Shown here piece by piece: positions 12,887 through 24,772 of a stretch of 64,000 nucleotides of DNA. Under the pieces are notes generated by a model. That model searched no databases. It was not told the DNA's origin and saw only the letters and a list, made by a program, of their open reading frames with translations. The position numbers were made by a program, and so were the translations under genes. How positions within the stretch are numbered: the first letter of the stretch is position 1; each line of letters begins with the position of its first letter. The DNA is taken from assembly GCA_030704615.1 (NCBI GenBank), contig CM060733.1, forward strand, positions 46,812,001 to 46,876,000, in the 5' to 3' direction. Source of the stretch: Takakia lepidozioides (taxonomy: Eukaryota > Streptophyta > Takakiopsida > Takakiales > Takakiaceae).

Positions 12887-15633
12887 CTAATATAAAGGTA
12901 ACCTTTCAGGCATAGGAGACCCCCGTCGCTTCTTCTCTGCCATCTGAATTGCATAGTCTTCTCCCATGTCAAAAGAATCCGCTGAAGAAACAGTTGTATC
13001 AGAATCCTCATCGCCTCTCAGGTGTTTTAATTGTCGAACTTTTTGTGGAATCCTCTGGGGCATACAATGTTGTCTTACCATGTCTGGAAGTTTATATTTT
13101 AAAACTTGCTGTAAACGCTGAATGGCAAAATTGGTGAAGACACTGAGCTCCTTGTTTGTCCAGGTGAGTGGGGGTACCAATGATTTGTGAATTGTGCAAG
13201 TATTTCCATGCCACATGTCCCTTATAGAAAATATCATCAATGCCGAATTTCTGTGTTGACAAATTGTTCCAGGCCGCATGAAACCATGAACGAATTTGAG
13301 AATCCTTTTGCATCATAACTTTTGCCTCATATAGGTACATATGAGGTGGCACTGAAGGTAAGACCCAATGATCCCCACTGGAATAACTCAGAAAGCGCGA
13401 TTGCATCTTTTGCTGCTCAATGTGATAACGTACCAGAAAACAAGCAGCGTAGTATAACCCGCATCCCATGACAATACTTGCTATCTCCTTGGTCTTGGTA
13501 TAAATGAATCCATGTACAACTTGGAAGGCAATTAATTCCCTCAACATTGTACCTGCCTCATGCCAGTATTGTGCAAAGTGATGATCCTCAATTGGTCGAT
13601 TGTTCGGAAGAACTTTAGTCCTAGTTGCCACTGGCAGCCAAATGCGCATGATTTTAAGTAATGTGCCAATGACTGCGGAGGACTAAATTCTTTCCAAGCC
13701 AAATCCAACATGATGGGAATTTGGTTGAAGGGCATAATCATAGCCCTACTGTACTCCCTCGCAGCTGGAGTTTTAGGTGGGTTAAAAGCAGCATTGCCCC
13801 ATACCTCAGACTGTGGTGGCTGTGGTGTGGTTGTAGTAACAACAGGGTTAGCTACTGGCACAGTGACTTGTTGTGGTGTTGGTGGCCAGGATGTGCCTCT
13901 CTTGATCAGCTTCAATCTGCTTGTATTGCTTGAAAGTATCCTCATTGCGACAGATTGTATTCTTCATATCGACAATGAGTTTCATTTGCTCAACATTCTC
14001 TTCCTCTGCTTTCGTACATTTTTCTGCTTGACTGTTTATTTCTTTTGTAGATTGGTCAAGCATAGTTGTGAGTGTAGCACATTGTATGACCATCCTGTCA
14101 TGCACTGTCTGCAACTCCGTATGTAGTGCATTCACTTCTTGCAACTTGCTTTCATGCTTTACCTGCATTTGGATAAGCTGTTGCTTATGTGCTTCGTGCA
14201 ATTGGTCTTGCGCGAGGCCTGCCTCAATCAATTGTTCCTTGGCCATTGCAAACCGCTGCCGCTTCTGTATTCTCCAAGTCTTGCTGCATCTTGAGAGTGA
14301 CCTCTTCATCGACCTTGTTTGCACACTCAGTGGTTAGTCGAGCCTCAAAAACTCCTTCCTGAGTTCCTCTCTCAAGGCTGTCAATGGGTAGTTGGGACAT
14401 GGGATTTGACATAAGTCCCCAACAAATTAAGTGTCTGCCTATGGAACTCATAAGCATTGCCTGTTGAGGGTCATCATGGTGAGGTTGCTGCTGTTCTCCC
14501 TGATCCTCAACAGTGTGATGTCTCACGAACCACTCAGGCCATTGTCCCACCATATTTTCTTCCTGAACCACTTCATCCATCACCGGTGGTGCAGTGTCTT
14601 GACATTCTACCTGTGGTACCTCCGACACAGGTGTGTGTATTATATGCACCTCAGGATTTCCCTTGGGCAACTGTTGCACCTCTGGAATCTTTGTCTCCTT
14701 GACCAGACCAAAATATTCATAGAGAAGGTCCCCCTTCTCAATTTCTGCCACTATCTGTTCTGTAGTTGGAATATCTAACCCTTCTTTTTCCAAATCAATT
14801 ATTTCTGGTTGAGCTGCATGGACAACTTGTGGTAACCTTGTGACAAGCCGATCATCTGGCTGTGATGGTTGTGATACTGAAGTAACTTCCTCTTCCCTCT
14901 CTGAAGGTCCTGCTTCTAGTAATAGCAGTTCTCTGTGCTGTTGTGCCCCTTCCTGCACAAAAACTTCGGAAACATTATCATGCAGATTCCGTGAAGCCAG
15001 TGGATCCTCCACTACAGTCTTTCCCCGTCTCTGTCTCTTATTCTCGGGTTGCCCTGCTAGTCCTCCCTCACTGTGTGAAGAGCCTTGCTCTTCCATTGCA
15101 GTGGTTTCTGGCTCAAACACTTCCATCTCCTTTCTTTCTCGAGCATCCAGGATGCCAGAATCAAGAATTATTTGAGCAATGATTGGGCCAGACACTATGA
15201 TAGGAGACTTTGCGGTAGTGCCCTGTAATCTTTTCATCTCCTCTACCAGTGCGTTGTACATTATGTCCGCCCATTCTACCTCTTCTCCTCTCAGGGCTTT
15301 GAGTATTTCCTCTGTGAAGGATCTGCTCAAATACTGTTGGTTCTGTTTCATGGCAAACAGAACGTTCAATACCTGGCCTACCTCCTTAAGCCCTGGGTAC
15401 ACGGCCTTGGTACAAGCATAACCCTGAGTTTTAAAGAAACTCCCTTCTTGGAATAAGTCCCCTATTTGCAGTCTTGCCCTGTGCTCCTCCACATGCACCT
15501 GGCCTGCTGGCAATCGAAACAATTGCTGTAGGTATAGGGGAGTAATTACTAATTCAACTCCCTTCACCGTTGTTGCTCCTGTCCTTGGCTCAAAGTTCTG
15601 TAAGAATTGTAACATGTACTGTCTATGGTGCAA
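12887..15633 (-). pseudogene. Extra 3' ORF of the gypsy element, frameshifted
   Basis: Downstream of integrase on the element's own strand lies a long coding-like region, open from about 15,633 to 14,224 and continuing with frame changes near 14,290, 13,880, 13,600 and 13,250 to about 12,890. The first third contains GVELVITPLYLQQLFRLP, recalling plant-mobile-domain-like proteins of plant retroelements. The middle is acidic and Pro/Ser-rich with a basic KRQRRGK patch. A coiled-coil-like stretch rich in Gln, Glu, Lys and His follows (about 14,250-13,960). The last third has Trp- and aromatic-rich text. Some plant gypsy lineages (for example Tat) carry extra ORFs beside pol, and this could be one. 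The function is unknown. Confidence 0.45.
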
Positions 15634-15804
15634 TGTTCAATCTTTGCTTTGCAATCCTTGCAATCTCAGCTCCTTCAGTATCTGTATCGCCTGTGGGGTA
15701 GCAATCGTTTGTTTCTGCAGAATTGTCGTGCTCTTCACCCTGATTTCCTCCATTCCTCTCACTCTCTTCATTCTAGACCCACAGAAATGTTTTGGCTGTA
15801 ACAA

Positions 15805-16269
15805 TTAAAGAAATGCCTGTAGTGCACAAAGCATAAACGTATGGTTGCCACAAAAAGCTATGGGTAATTTCTTGTAAGCCTGCGGGGCTTGCAAGCATCG
15901 CTCAAGAGAAAAGATCCGTTCTGTTCTTTCGTCCCTATGCCACTGCGTAAGTAGTATTGCGAGTATATAGTCTGTTAGTTCCTCCATAGTTTCAAAGCTA
16001 TCGCATTGATGGTTTGTTCCGTCGAGACGCCCGTTACTTAGAACGACGCCGACTCTTGCGCTTAATTTCCCTCCAATTTCTTGATCCCTTCTCTGGCTTT
16101 CTATTGGCTGTAACCACTGTGACTGGATTTTAGATTTAATTTTCTTTAGTAGACTTTCCCTGCTGGACTGTCCACTAGGATAACACATGTGACAAGAATT
16201 TCGCTTTTCTGTACTTGCCGTTTGTTCTGTTACCCCTTTTCTGTATTCATTAATGGGCCCGCCATTCAT
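15805..16269 (-). pseudogene. Unidentified ORF between integrase and the 3' ORF
   Basis: A frame of about 150 codons on the element's coding strand, with no family that I recognise. Its C-terminal half (ELTDYILAILLTQWHRDERT, then FSLERCLQAPQAYKKLPIAF) looks protein-like. It may be the N-terminal part of the long 3' ORF that starts at 15,633, separated by frame damage. Confidence 0.3.
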
Positions 16270-16407
16270 CCGAATTGACGCGCTAAGTAGGTGCTTTGAC
16301 GGCCATTCTTGTCCTCTTTCTTGATGACACCTGTTCTTGCACTTCCTTCTCAGCTGTGTGTCGTGCCCTGACTTCCACGTGTCTATTTTTAAACTGGTTT
16401 CCGTCCT

Positions 16408-17640
16408 TTATTCCGTCGGCCATTTTCCTGAAGTTATTGTGCGTCCACCTGTCACTGATTCTATGGATTGTGTAACCCTAGTAGGTTGTGTTGAGCTGTG
16501 ACAGGCTGTGTCATACTGTGGTACGTTGTGATAGGCTGTGATGCACTGTGGTAAGCTGTGATAGGCTGTGACATGCTGTGGTAGGTTGTGATAGGCTGTG
16601 TTGCGCCATGCTGGGCTGTGATAGGCTGTGTCACGTCGTGATGGGCTGTGATAGGCTGTGTTTTGCCTTGATGGGCTGTGATAGGCTGTGTCACGCTTGT
16701 TCTGCCCGCCTTGGTCATATATGCTCGGCCTAGCGACAAGTGCTCCATACTCCGTTGGTAACACTGGCGCACCCCGTGACTGCTTTTGCGTTTCAACATG
16801 CAAATCATGCTGCAATGGTTTGTCATGGATACCACTGTACCCCTTCAACTTATTAGCATTGACTCTTCCCAGCATCTCTTTGTTAATGGTTTGTAACATG
16901 GCGGTGTTATTATCATACATCTTTTGTATGACATAAGGTCCTTTCCATGGTGATTTAAGCTTAGAAGCTTTAATCTTTCCTTTCTTCTGCAACCATAGAA
17001 CCAAATCTCCCGTCTTAAAAGTTTTTAACTTGTCTTCATCAAACTGTTCCTTCCTCTTTATCTGAATTCTAGTCATATTATCAGCTGCATCAGCACGTAC
17101 TTCTTCCACATGGTATAATTCATGTTTCCTGACCTTAATGGAATCTTGCAATTTCATTCTCTTTCCCCATTCCGTTCTCATGGTAGGTAACAGGAATTCC
17201 ACTGGAAGTAAGGCTTCCATACCATAAACTAATTGGAATGGTGTATACTTAGTGGTGATTTTATATGAAGTCCTGTATGACCACAAAGCTGTCAACAGCT
17301 TTGTATCCCAATCCGTTCTGTTTGCATTGACTATCTTAGCCAAGATAGTACATAGTATTTTGTTGGTAGCCTCTGCCTGTCCATTACCCTGTGGGTAATA
17401 TGTTGTACTCTTCCTATGCACAATCATGAATTCTTTAGTCAATAATTCAATGGTCTCATTAATGAAGTGACTTCCCTGATCACTGATAAATTCTAAGGGA
17501 CAGCCAAATCGTGTAAGTATGTTCTCATACAGGAACCTTGTTGTGGACTTGGCTGTGTTGTCCCTCAAAGCTTTAGCTTCCACCCACTTCGTAGTATAAT
17601 CAGTTGCTGTAATTATGTACATGTTCCGTGTATTCTTGGC
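16408..17640 (-). pseudogene. Gypsy integrase core and C-terminal tail
   Basis: The frame opens inside the integrase catalytic domain (TRNMYIITATDYTTKWVEAK), so its first Asp is in ATDYTTKW, the second is in EFISDQGSHF, and the Glu is in PQGNGQAEATNKIL. A GPY-type module follows (KSPWKGPYVIQKMYDN). The last roughly 70 residues are a low-complexity run of TAYHS units encoded by the minisatellite at 16,490-16,695. There is no usable start because the preceding domain is on the other strand after an inversion. Known role: insertion of retrotransposon cDNA into the chromosome. Confidence 0.9.
16490..16695. repeat. CTGTG-type minisatellite, copy 3, in the integrase tail
   Basis: Units close to GGCTGTGATAGGCTGTGTCA, about 20 bp or multiples, repeat across some 200 bp. 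Because the array stays in frame with integrase, it adds a TAYHS-type peptide repeat to the protein end. Confidence 0.85.
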
Positions 17641-17641
17641 T

Positions 17642-20600
17642 AGGCAGCCTGTTCATTCTGGATTAGACACCAGAATGAGATGAAAGCTCCTATGAATGAG
17701 GGCCCAGTGGTGGCAGCTAACAGAGTTAGGCCATGTGTTGTACCAGAAGTAAGTACAATGATAGTAACCAAAAGCAAAACCAAATTAATACCTCCAGTAG
17801 TTGAGGAAGATGATGATAATGAAGGTGGCAGTGATATGCCTGAAGATGAAGAGACTTGGAAAGATGAGAAGGAACTGCACAAGGAAGTGGCAGATACCAT
17901 AAGGGAAATGCAGAAGAGTACTGATATTCCTGTGGCAGATTCCTCTGATTCTGATGGAGAAGAAGAAGTGAGTGAGGATGAAAGGAAGAAAGAAGATGCA
18001 GGCATGCAAGGTAATGAAGAGACTTTGGCTGAAGTAATATGCCAGACCAAAGCAGAGATTACCATTGGACAGCTATTGGCTGTGGCACCTTATTGTAGGC
18101 ACAGGCTGTATCAAGCAATCAATCGAATTGCCCAGGAGACAGGAAACACAGACCTGAACAGCAAGGTGACCAGTTATAATGTGAAACCGGAAGGGCGAGA
18201 AACAGTCATGGACTTTGATGATTCTATGCCAATAATCCAATTGAGAATTGGAAGCACAGAACTAACTGATGTACTGATAGATGGAGGTTCTGGAGTAAAT
18301 ATCATGACAGACCAATTAAGAAAGAAGCTTGGTCTAAGTAACATGAAACCAGCCCCATTTACAGTAACAATGGCAGATCAAAGAAGTGTACAGCCATTGG
18401 GATTAATAAGAGGAGTTAAGATACAGATACAGAAGATGATCTTTATGATCACAGTAACTGTGTTGAAGATGGATGAAGTCATGGAGGCTTACTCCTTATT
18501 ATTGGGGCGTCCGTGGCTGAAACATGCCAGGGTATTCCATGACTGGAATTCTCAGTTACTAACCGTGCATAATGGGATACACGAGATACAAATTACCACA
18601 AAGAAATCTAGTAGATTACCTGCTACAAGAAGACCTCGAGGAGTCAGAGAGTATGACTGGAGATGAGGACTGGATGAGGAGCAGGAAGCTACCCTATTTG
18701 CTGCACACCCAGAGTGGGAGCAGGTTGCAGAGATGCGGCTGGAAAGCCTAAGTTGTTTAAGAGGTATCTGCTGTGGTGTAGTGACAACAACACCAACTGA
18801 AGAGGAAACCAGCAGTTACCCATCACATTTCTATGAAGAAAGAGAAGGAGAAATGGAAATCCTAGAGGAACCAGCCACTGTGAGCTTACAGGATGAAGTG
18901 GTGACTGGTTGGACAATCACAGCTGATGAGCAGGTGAGGGAAGTGAATGTGGGAACTAAAGAGGAACCGAGGATGGTGAAAGTAGGAGCTGATTTGGAGC
19001 CAGAATTCTTTGAAGAAGCTAAGAGCTTGTTCATCAAATACAGAGATGTATTTGCTTGGAGCTATGAGGATCTAAAAGGGATACCACCTGAAGTCTGTCA
19101 GCATAAGATTGAACTGGAACCAGGGTCAGTACCAATCAAGAAGGCGAGGTACAAATGAATCCCAACTACGCACAGAAGGTTGGAGAAGAGATCAAGAAGT
19201 TGGCTGAGGCTAAGTTTATATACCCAATAGAGTATACAACTTGGTTGTCACCCATTGTTATAGTTCCCAAGAAGAATGGTAAACTAAGAGTATGTGTGAA
19301 CTACAAGAAGCTGAATGCTTGTACGAAGAAAGATCATTTCCCTTTGCCATTCACAGAAGCAGTATTGGACACTGTGGCAGGCCATGAGATGTACTCATTC
19401 ATGGATGGCTTCAGTGGTTATAATCAAGTGCAAGTGGCAAAAGAAGATCAAGGAAAGACAGCTTTCATCACAGACAGGGGTGCTTATGCATACAAAGTCA
19501 TGCCCTTTGGACTTTGTAATGCACCAGCAACCTTTCAGAGAGTAATAAGTGAATCTTTTCATGAGTATCTGGATGATTTCATGCAGGTGTTCTTGGATGA
19601 TTTCAGTGTGTACAGCTCTAAGAATGAGCACTTGCATAAATTGGAGTTATGTCTGGCCAGATGCAGGATGAGAGGTCTGGGCCTGAATCCATAGAAGTGT
19701 ACTTTCTGTGTGAACTCAGGGGTGCTGCTGGGACACATTGTGTGTAAGAAGGGACTTCTTGTGGATCCCAGGAAGACAGAGGCCATTAAAGTCTCTCCAC
19801 CACCAGTGAATGTTAAGAGTTTAAGGAGATTCCTTGGGCAAACCAGTTATTACAGAAGATTTGTCAAAAGGTATGCACAAATAGCAACACCATTGAGCAA
19901 ACTTCTGAAGAAAGATGCAGTGTTTGCCTGGACAGCTGAATGTCAGCAGGCGTTTGAGGAACTTACACTGTCAGTAACAACTACACCTGTGCTGATTAAC
20001 CCTCACTGGCATGTAGTATTTCATGTTCACTGCGATGCATCAGGAGAAGCGTTGGGAGCGGTGTTAGCCCAGAATGTTACAGGAAATATAGATTCACTTG
20101 TGTACTATGCTAGCAGGTTGATGAACAGTGCTGAAATGAACTATAGCACAACTGAAAGAGAAGCACTGGCAATGATTTATGCAGTCAAGAAATTCAGGCA
20201 TTACCTATTGGGAAGAAAGTTTATGTTTTATGTGGATCACCAGGCTCTGATATATCTGGTGAACAAACCTTTGATAAGTGGAAGGATAGCGAGGTGGTTA
20301 ATAATCTTGCATGAGTTTGAGTTCGAAGTTATTTACAAGCCTGGCCGTTTGCATCTTGTGGCAGATCATTTGTCACGACTAACAACAGGAGAGGCCGCCA
20401 TAGGAGTGGACGATCAGTTACCTGATGCGAGTTTATTTGTAATGGAGGTGCAAGGAAGTGCAGATGAATGGTTAGATTGGCAGTGGCCAATCAGATACTT
20501 CCTTACTCATGGTCAATGCCCACCTAGTTATGGTAAGGAGCAGAGGAAGAGAATCGCTATCAAAGCTTTACCTTATACTATGGTAGGAAGCAGAATGTAT

Positions 20601-20905
20601 AAGCTAGGACCTGATGGAGTACTAAAACGATGCTTGTACCACCATGAAGTAAATAAAGTTTTGGAGGAAGTTCATAAAGGAGTGGCTGGAGGTCATTTTG
20701 GAGAAGAGACTACCAGTAGAAAGATACTACTCGCAGGTTACTGGTGGCCTACTTTATTCAAAGATGTACACAAGTATTGTCAAAGTTGTGATGAATGTCA
20801 GAGGCTAGGACCTTTGCAGAGATCTGGAAGGATGGCCTTGCATCCTACAATGCCTACGGAACCATTTCAGAAATGGGGACTAGACTTTGTTGGACCTCCC
20901 TTCCA
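17642..20905 (+). pseudogene. Gypsy protease, reverse transcriptase, RNase H (inverted block)
   Basis: Domains in order: an acidic linker; retropepsin with VLIDGGSGVNIM (about 18,275) and LLGRPWL; reverse transcriptase with SPIVIVPKKNGKLRVCVNY, MPFGLCNAPATFQR and the catalytic VFLDDFSVYS (about 19,590); RNase H with HCDASGEALGAVLAQ and TEREALAMIYAVKKFRHYL; and an integrase HHCC finger (HKGVAGGHF, then CQSCDECQR). It ends at WGLDFVGPP. Damage: an in-frame TGA at 18,664-18,666, a frame change near 19,155, and an in-frame TAG at 19,692-19,694 just after the RT core. It lies opposite in strand to its own integrase core and gag, which points to an inversion rather than a separate element. Confidence 0.9.
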
Positions 20906-21179
20906 TGCCATTGTTATAACCACCAGACCTACCATAGTGGTCCTGATCATTGTTTCTTCTTGGCTGGGGCTGCACCTGATGCACCCTTACTTGCCTAGGT
21001 TCTCTTGCAGCTGTCCTTTTGTTGTAGTAACAATTCTCAGTAGAATGGTTATCCATTTTACAGATAGTACAGTGTTTTTCCTTCATGTGGCATTCTGTGG
21101 TGGTATGGCCTTCATATAAACCATCCCTGTCATCATGGTCAACAATGTTTGACCAATGCTCCCTAACTTTCCAAGTCAT
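20905..21179 (-). pseudogene. gag zinc-knuckle fragment of the gypsy element
   Basis: The minus-strand frame contains CTICKMDNHSTENC, a CCHC zinc knuckle (C-X2-C-X4-H-X4-C) typical of retrotransposon nucleocapsid, followed by a basic Arg/Gly/Asn-rich tail. It stops at the inversion edge. The capsid part further upstream is absent; a CACTA-type end begins about 15 bases to the right. Confidence 0.75.
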
Positions 21180-21194
21180 GTAGTGATATCCATT

Positions 21195-21313
21195 ACTACA
21201 GAGTCATAAAACTATGACTGCAACGCATTTCAGCGCTCTGTAGTCGTCTGCCTAGTGAAGTTTTTATGACTCCGCCAAAGCCGTAGTCCTAAAAACGCTC
21301 ATCTCTTGTAGTG
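21195..21313. mobile_element. Right end of a CACTA-type element (or small derivative)
   Basis: Read on the minus strand from 21,313 the sequence starts CACTACAAGAGATGAGCG and contains short repeats of GAGTCATAAAA and GACTAC motifs, as in the subterminal regions of CACTA transposons. The left part (ACTACAGAGTCATAAAACT) may be the opposite end of a short derivative, but the match is weak. No partner starting CACTACAAGAG was found in the window. Confidence 0.4.
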
Positions 21314-21338
21314 GGATAAGCCCTATGTAACAGCCATT

Positions 21339-21900
21339 TTATGCATATATACTAGATAGGCGGGGTCCCATGCGGATTAGAGGTTGAGCATGTTGGATAT
21401 CTTTGTCCGGGTTACATTCAGCTATGCATATGTGTACGTTGGGGGCCGAGATTGGTTTATGAATGTATATGTTGTCTGCATGCTGAATGGGGGTGGCATG
21501 TTGTTGGTGAATATGTGTTAGGTAGTCAATGTTAGTGGTTCTGTAGAACATGGTGAGGAGGGTGAGATTGTGGTCTGGGTCACAGTCGTCATGTGGACCA
21601 AATAAATCCTCTTCTATTTGTCATGTATTGTCTTCGTTAGGGTAGCCGGCCCACTTGCAATGGTAGTATGTGTCAACACAGGTGGCCCCAAAGGCGTCAA
21701 TTGACGTTTGGGTTTTAATACCTAATATGGCTTCAATGACATAGACATCCGGGTTATCAGAGTTGCCGGGGGAGGTAAGGTGAGACATTGTGGGGGATAG
21801 TGGGGCGTGGGTGGAAGTATCTCGTATATTGGCTGGGGAGGATAATGTTAGGGAAGAGTTGCTGGTTGGCATAATGTGTTGCATGGCAGATCCTTGAGGG
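21339..21900 (-). pseudogene. Chromodomain-containing ORF fragment
   Basis: The minus-strand frame holds DVYVIEAILGIK, a short insert, then TYYHCKWAGYPNEDNT, which is the core of a chromodomain (the aromatic residues of the methyl-lysine cage and the KW-GY segment are visible). An in-frame TGA at 21,621-21,623 stands where a Trp is expected, and the frame continues afterwards with QIEEDLFGPH. Chromodomains occur at the C terminus of chromovirus integrases and in host chromatin proteins. The surroundings favour a transposon origin, but no integrase core lies beside it. To about 22,560 I see nothing else. Confidence 0.55.
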
Positions 21901-22564
21901 AGGGGATCAGGATCCGTAGATGCGTGGTGTTAGTGGTGTTTGATGTGCGGAGCTTTTGGTAAATGGAAGTGGTTGGGGTGGTCCTATATTGAGGGAGTAA
22001 ATCTTGGGTTGTATGTGGTTTACAAGGACACGCGTGGCTTCCCGGGTCTCGCCACGTGCATGCCTGAGGCCAGAACACGTGGCGCGGTGAATTGTCTGTT
22101 GGTTGCCTTCACGACTTGCAAGTGGAGTTGACAACTGGAGTGTTGAAGTGACAGATGCAACTGGAGGTTTGAAATGCACTACCTCACTAGTGACTACATC
22201 GACTGTGGGTTGGGAACCAGGCACTCCTGCTGGTTGCACTGATTTGGGGGCTGTGACTTGTAGCTCATACATGTGCAATATTGTTTCTACTGTGTCTGAA
22301 TAGCAACACGGATGCTACGATCGATCTACTACAGCATTGCAACCAACACAATCTCTGCACACTGGGGATGATCATGTCATTGCCTATGTGATTCAGACTT
22401 AAGAACATACAGACCATGCCATCAATGCACGAAATCAAATGAACTGCATGAAGAAGAGCACGTGACAATGTATTAAGATAACACCTCCAAACTGTCCCAT
22501 ACAGTGCACAAATCCATGAGTCCGTAACGACCAAGATTGGAACATGTTTCTGGATACTTCTGTG

Positions 22565-24650
22565 TTGTTACTTTGGCAGTATCATGTCAAAGTCACTCCA
22601 AACTATCAAACGTTCACTCAACCAGCTAACTTGCAGAATTCAACATGAGAATTTAGGGCCGATTCTGATAAGAGGGGAAAACGGGGTGAAGTGTGTTGAA
22701 GAAGGTGCCTTGATTAGCAATGACTGATTTTATGAATTGTGCCGCTGCTGCTGTGGCTTCCAGTTGACCATGTACCCATGCAGGTTTCCCTTCCACAATG
22801 AATCATAGGTAATCTGGAGCTTGAAATCCAGCCCTCTTGGATGAATCTGGACCCACACTCTATCCCTGCTCCTTCAACTATCCATGCGTCTGCACAAATC
22901 ATGCATTCATCCTTGCACTTGTTGCTAGCAGATGACAATGACAGCATAGAGGAAACACCCAACTTAGCTTCTCACTCTAGTTCCTATGCTGAATTGTGTC
23001 GGCTACTTTCTATAATCTAACACGCATTCACCTTTTGGTCTCGATTGTCCCACCGTTGACTGGGGTCGGAAACGTGTTCATTCCCCAGCTTCTCCTCATC
23101 TCTGTTACATGTTTTCCGATACTTTCCTGGTGTCACATTGGCAGTATCATGTCAAAGTCACTTCAAACTAGATTCACTCAACCAGCTAACTTGAAGAATT
23201 CAACATGGAAATTTAGGGCCGGTTATGATAAGAGGGAAAAACAGGATGAAATGTGTTGAAGAAGATGCCTTCATTAGCAGTGCCTGATTTTATCAATTGT
23301 CCCGCTGCTGCTGCGGCTTCCAGTTGACCATCTTCCCATGCAGGTTTGTTGTAGCTATCCTTCCACACGAAATCATATGTAATCTGGAGGTTGAAATCCG
23401 GCCCTCTTGCATGAATCTGGACCCACACTCTATACCTGCTCCTTCAACCATACATGCCTCTGCACAAATCATGCATACATCATTGTCTTGCTGCTAGTAG
23501 CTGACAATGACAGCCTACATTTGTTCTAGGAAACACCCAACTCAGCTTATCACACTCATTCCTATGCTGAATTGCATCTACTACTCTCTGTAATTATACA
23601 AGCATTTACCTTTTTGCCTCGGTTGTCCCACCATTGACTGGGGTCAAAAAAATACTCATTCCACAACTTCTCATCATCTCTGTTACATGTTTCTGGATAC
23701 TTTACTGTTGTCACTTTGGCAGTATCATGTCAAAGTCACTCCAAACTATCAAAGGCTCACTCAATCAGCTAACTTGCAAAATTCAACATGGAAGAAGAAG
23801 GATTCTGATAAGAGGAAAAAACAGGGTGAAATGTGTTGAAGAAAGTGCCCTCATTAGCAGTGTCTGATTTTATCAATTGTGGCGCCGCTGTTGCTGTGGC
23901 TTCCAGTTGACCATCTACCCATGCAGGTTTCTTGTAGCTATCCTTCCACAAGGAATTGTAGGTAATGTGGAGCTTGAAATGCGGCCCTCTTGGATGAATC
24001 TGGACCCACAATCTATCCCTGCTCCTTCACCTATCCATGCCTCTGCACAAATCATGCATACATCCTTGCCTTGCTACTAGAAGCTGACAATGATAGCCTA
24101 CATCTGTTGGAAACACCCAACTCAACTTATCACTCTAGTTCCTATGCTCAATGGCATCTGCTGCTCTTTGTAATCCAACAGGCATTCACCTTTTTGCTCG
24201 ATTGTCCCACCGTTGACTGGGTCAGAAAAGTATTCATTCCACAACTTCTCCTTGTCTCTGTTACCTGTTTCTGGTTACTAATCTTGTTGTCACATTGGCA
24301 GTATCTCAACCAGCTAATTTGCATAATTCAACATTTAGGGCCGATTCTGATCAGAGGGAAAAAGAGGGTGAAACGTGTTGAAGAAGGTGCCTTCCATGTG
24401 AGCAGTGCCTGATTTTATCAATCGTGCCGATGCTGCTGCGGCTTCCAGTTGACCATCTACCCATGCAGGTTTCTTGTAGCTATCCTTCCACAAGGAGTCA
24501 TAGGTGATCTGAAGCTTGAAATCCGGCCCTCTTGGATGAATCAAAACCCACACTCCATCCCTGCTCCTTCAGCTATCCATGCCTCTTCACAAATCATGCA
24601 TACATCCTTGCCTTGTTGCTAGCAATTGACAATGACAGCCTAGAATTCAT
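22565..24650. repeat. 0.57-kb tandem repeat (four units) with PDF-motif coding remnants
   Basis: Units start near 22,567, 23,129, 23,713 and 24,289 with GGCAGTATCATGTCAAAG or a shortened form; lengths are about 562, 584 and 576 bp, and the last is partial. On the minus strand each unit encodes, in two separated blocks, text like EYFSDPSQWWDNR and then RGPDFKLQITYDSLWKDSY with KKPAWVDGQLEA, most complete in units 2 to 4. These recall the two halves of the PDF motif of plant organellar single-stranded-DNA-binding (OSB) proteins, split by an intron. Each copy has stops or frame changes. The same unit lies at 31.0-31.34 plus 44.04-44.41 kb, where a transposon interrupts it. Confidence 0.7.
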
Positions 24651-24772
24651 GCAGCAAACACGATACTACATCTCGTTCAGCCATACCACCCAAACCTAGA
24701 ATTAGGAAAACACTCTGATTCCATCCACTGTCACCAAAGTCAGTCCAATATCACCCCTTCAGTCAAATGTAA

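Larger units (their letters stand above)
12719..21179 (-). mobile_element. Ty3/gypsy retrotransposon with internal inversion, 5' truncated
   Basis: On the minus strand from right to left there is a gag zinc knuckle (21,179-20,905), then a block inverted to the plus strand (about 17,642-20,905: protease, reverse transcriptase, RNase H, integrase zinc finger), then the integrase core and tail (17,640-16,408), extra ORFs (16,269-12,887) and a purine tract (12,705-12,718). The inverted block stops inside the integrase start (WGLDFVGPP), and the minus-strand integrase frame resumes a few residues further on (NTRNMYIITATDY). Flipping the block gives the usual gag-pro-RT-RH-INT order. A 5' LTR is not seen. 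In-frame stops and frameshifts show it is inactive. Confidence 0.8.

Noticed and set aside
12887-17640. Two separate nested gypsy elements in opposite orientation
   Set aside because: The cut inside integrase and the matching gag end at the other junction fit one element with an inversion better than two independent insertions, although without a reference copy this is not proven.
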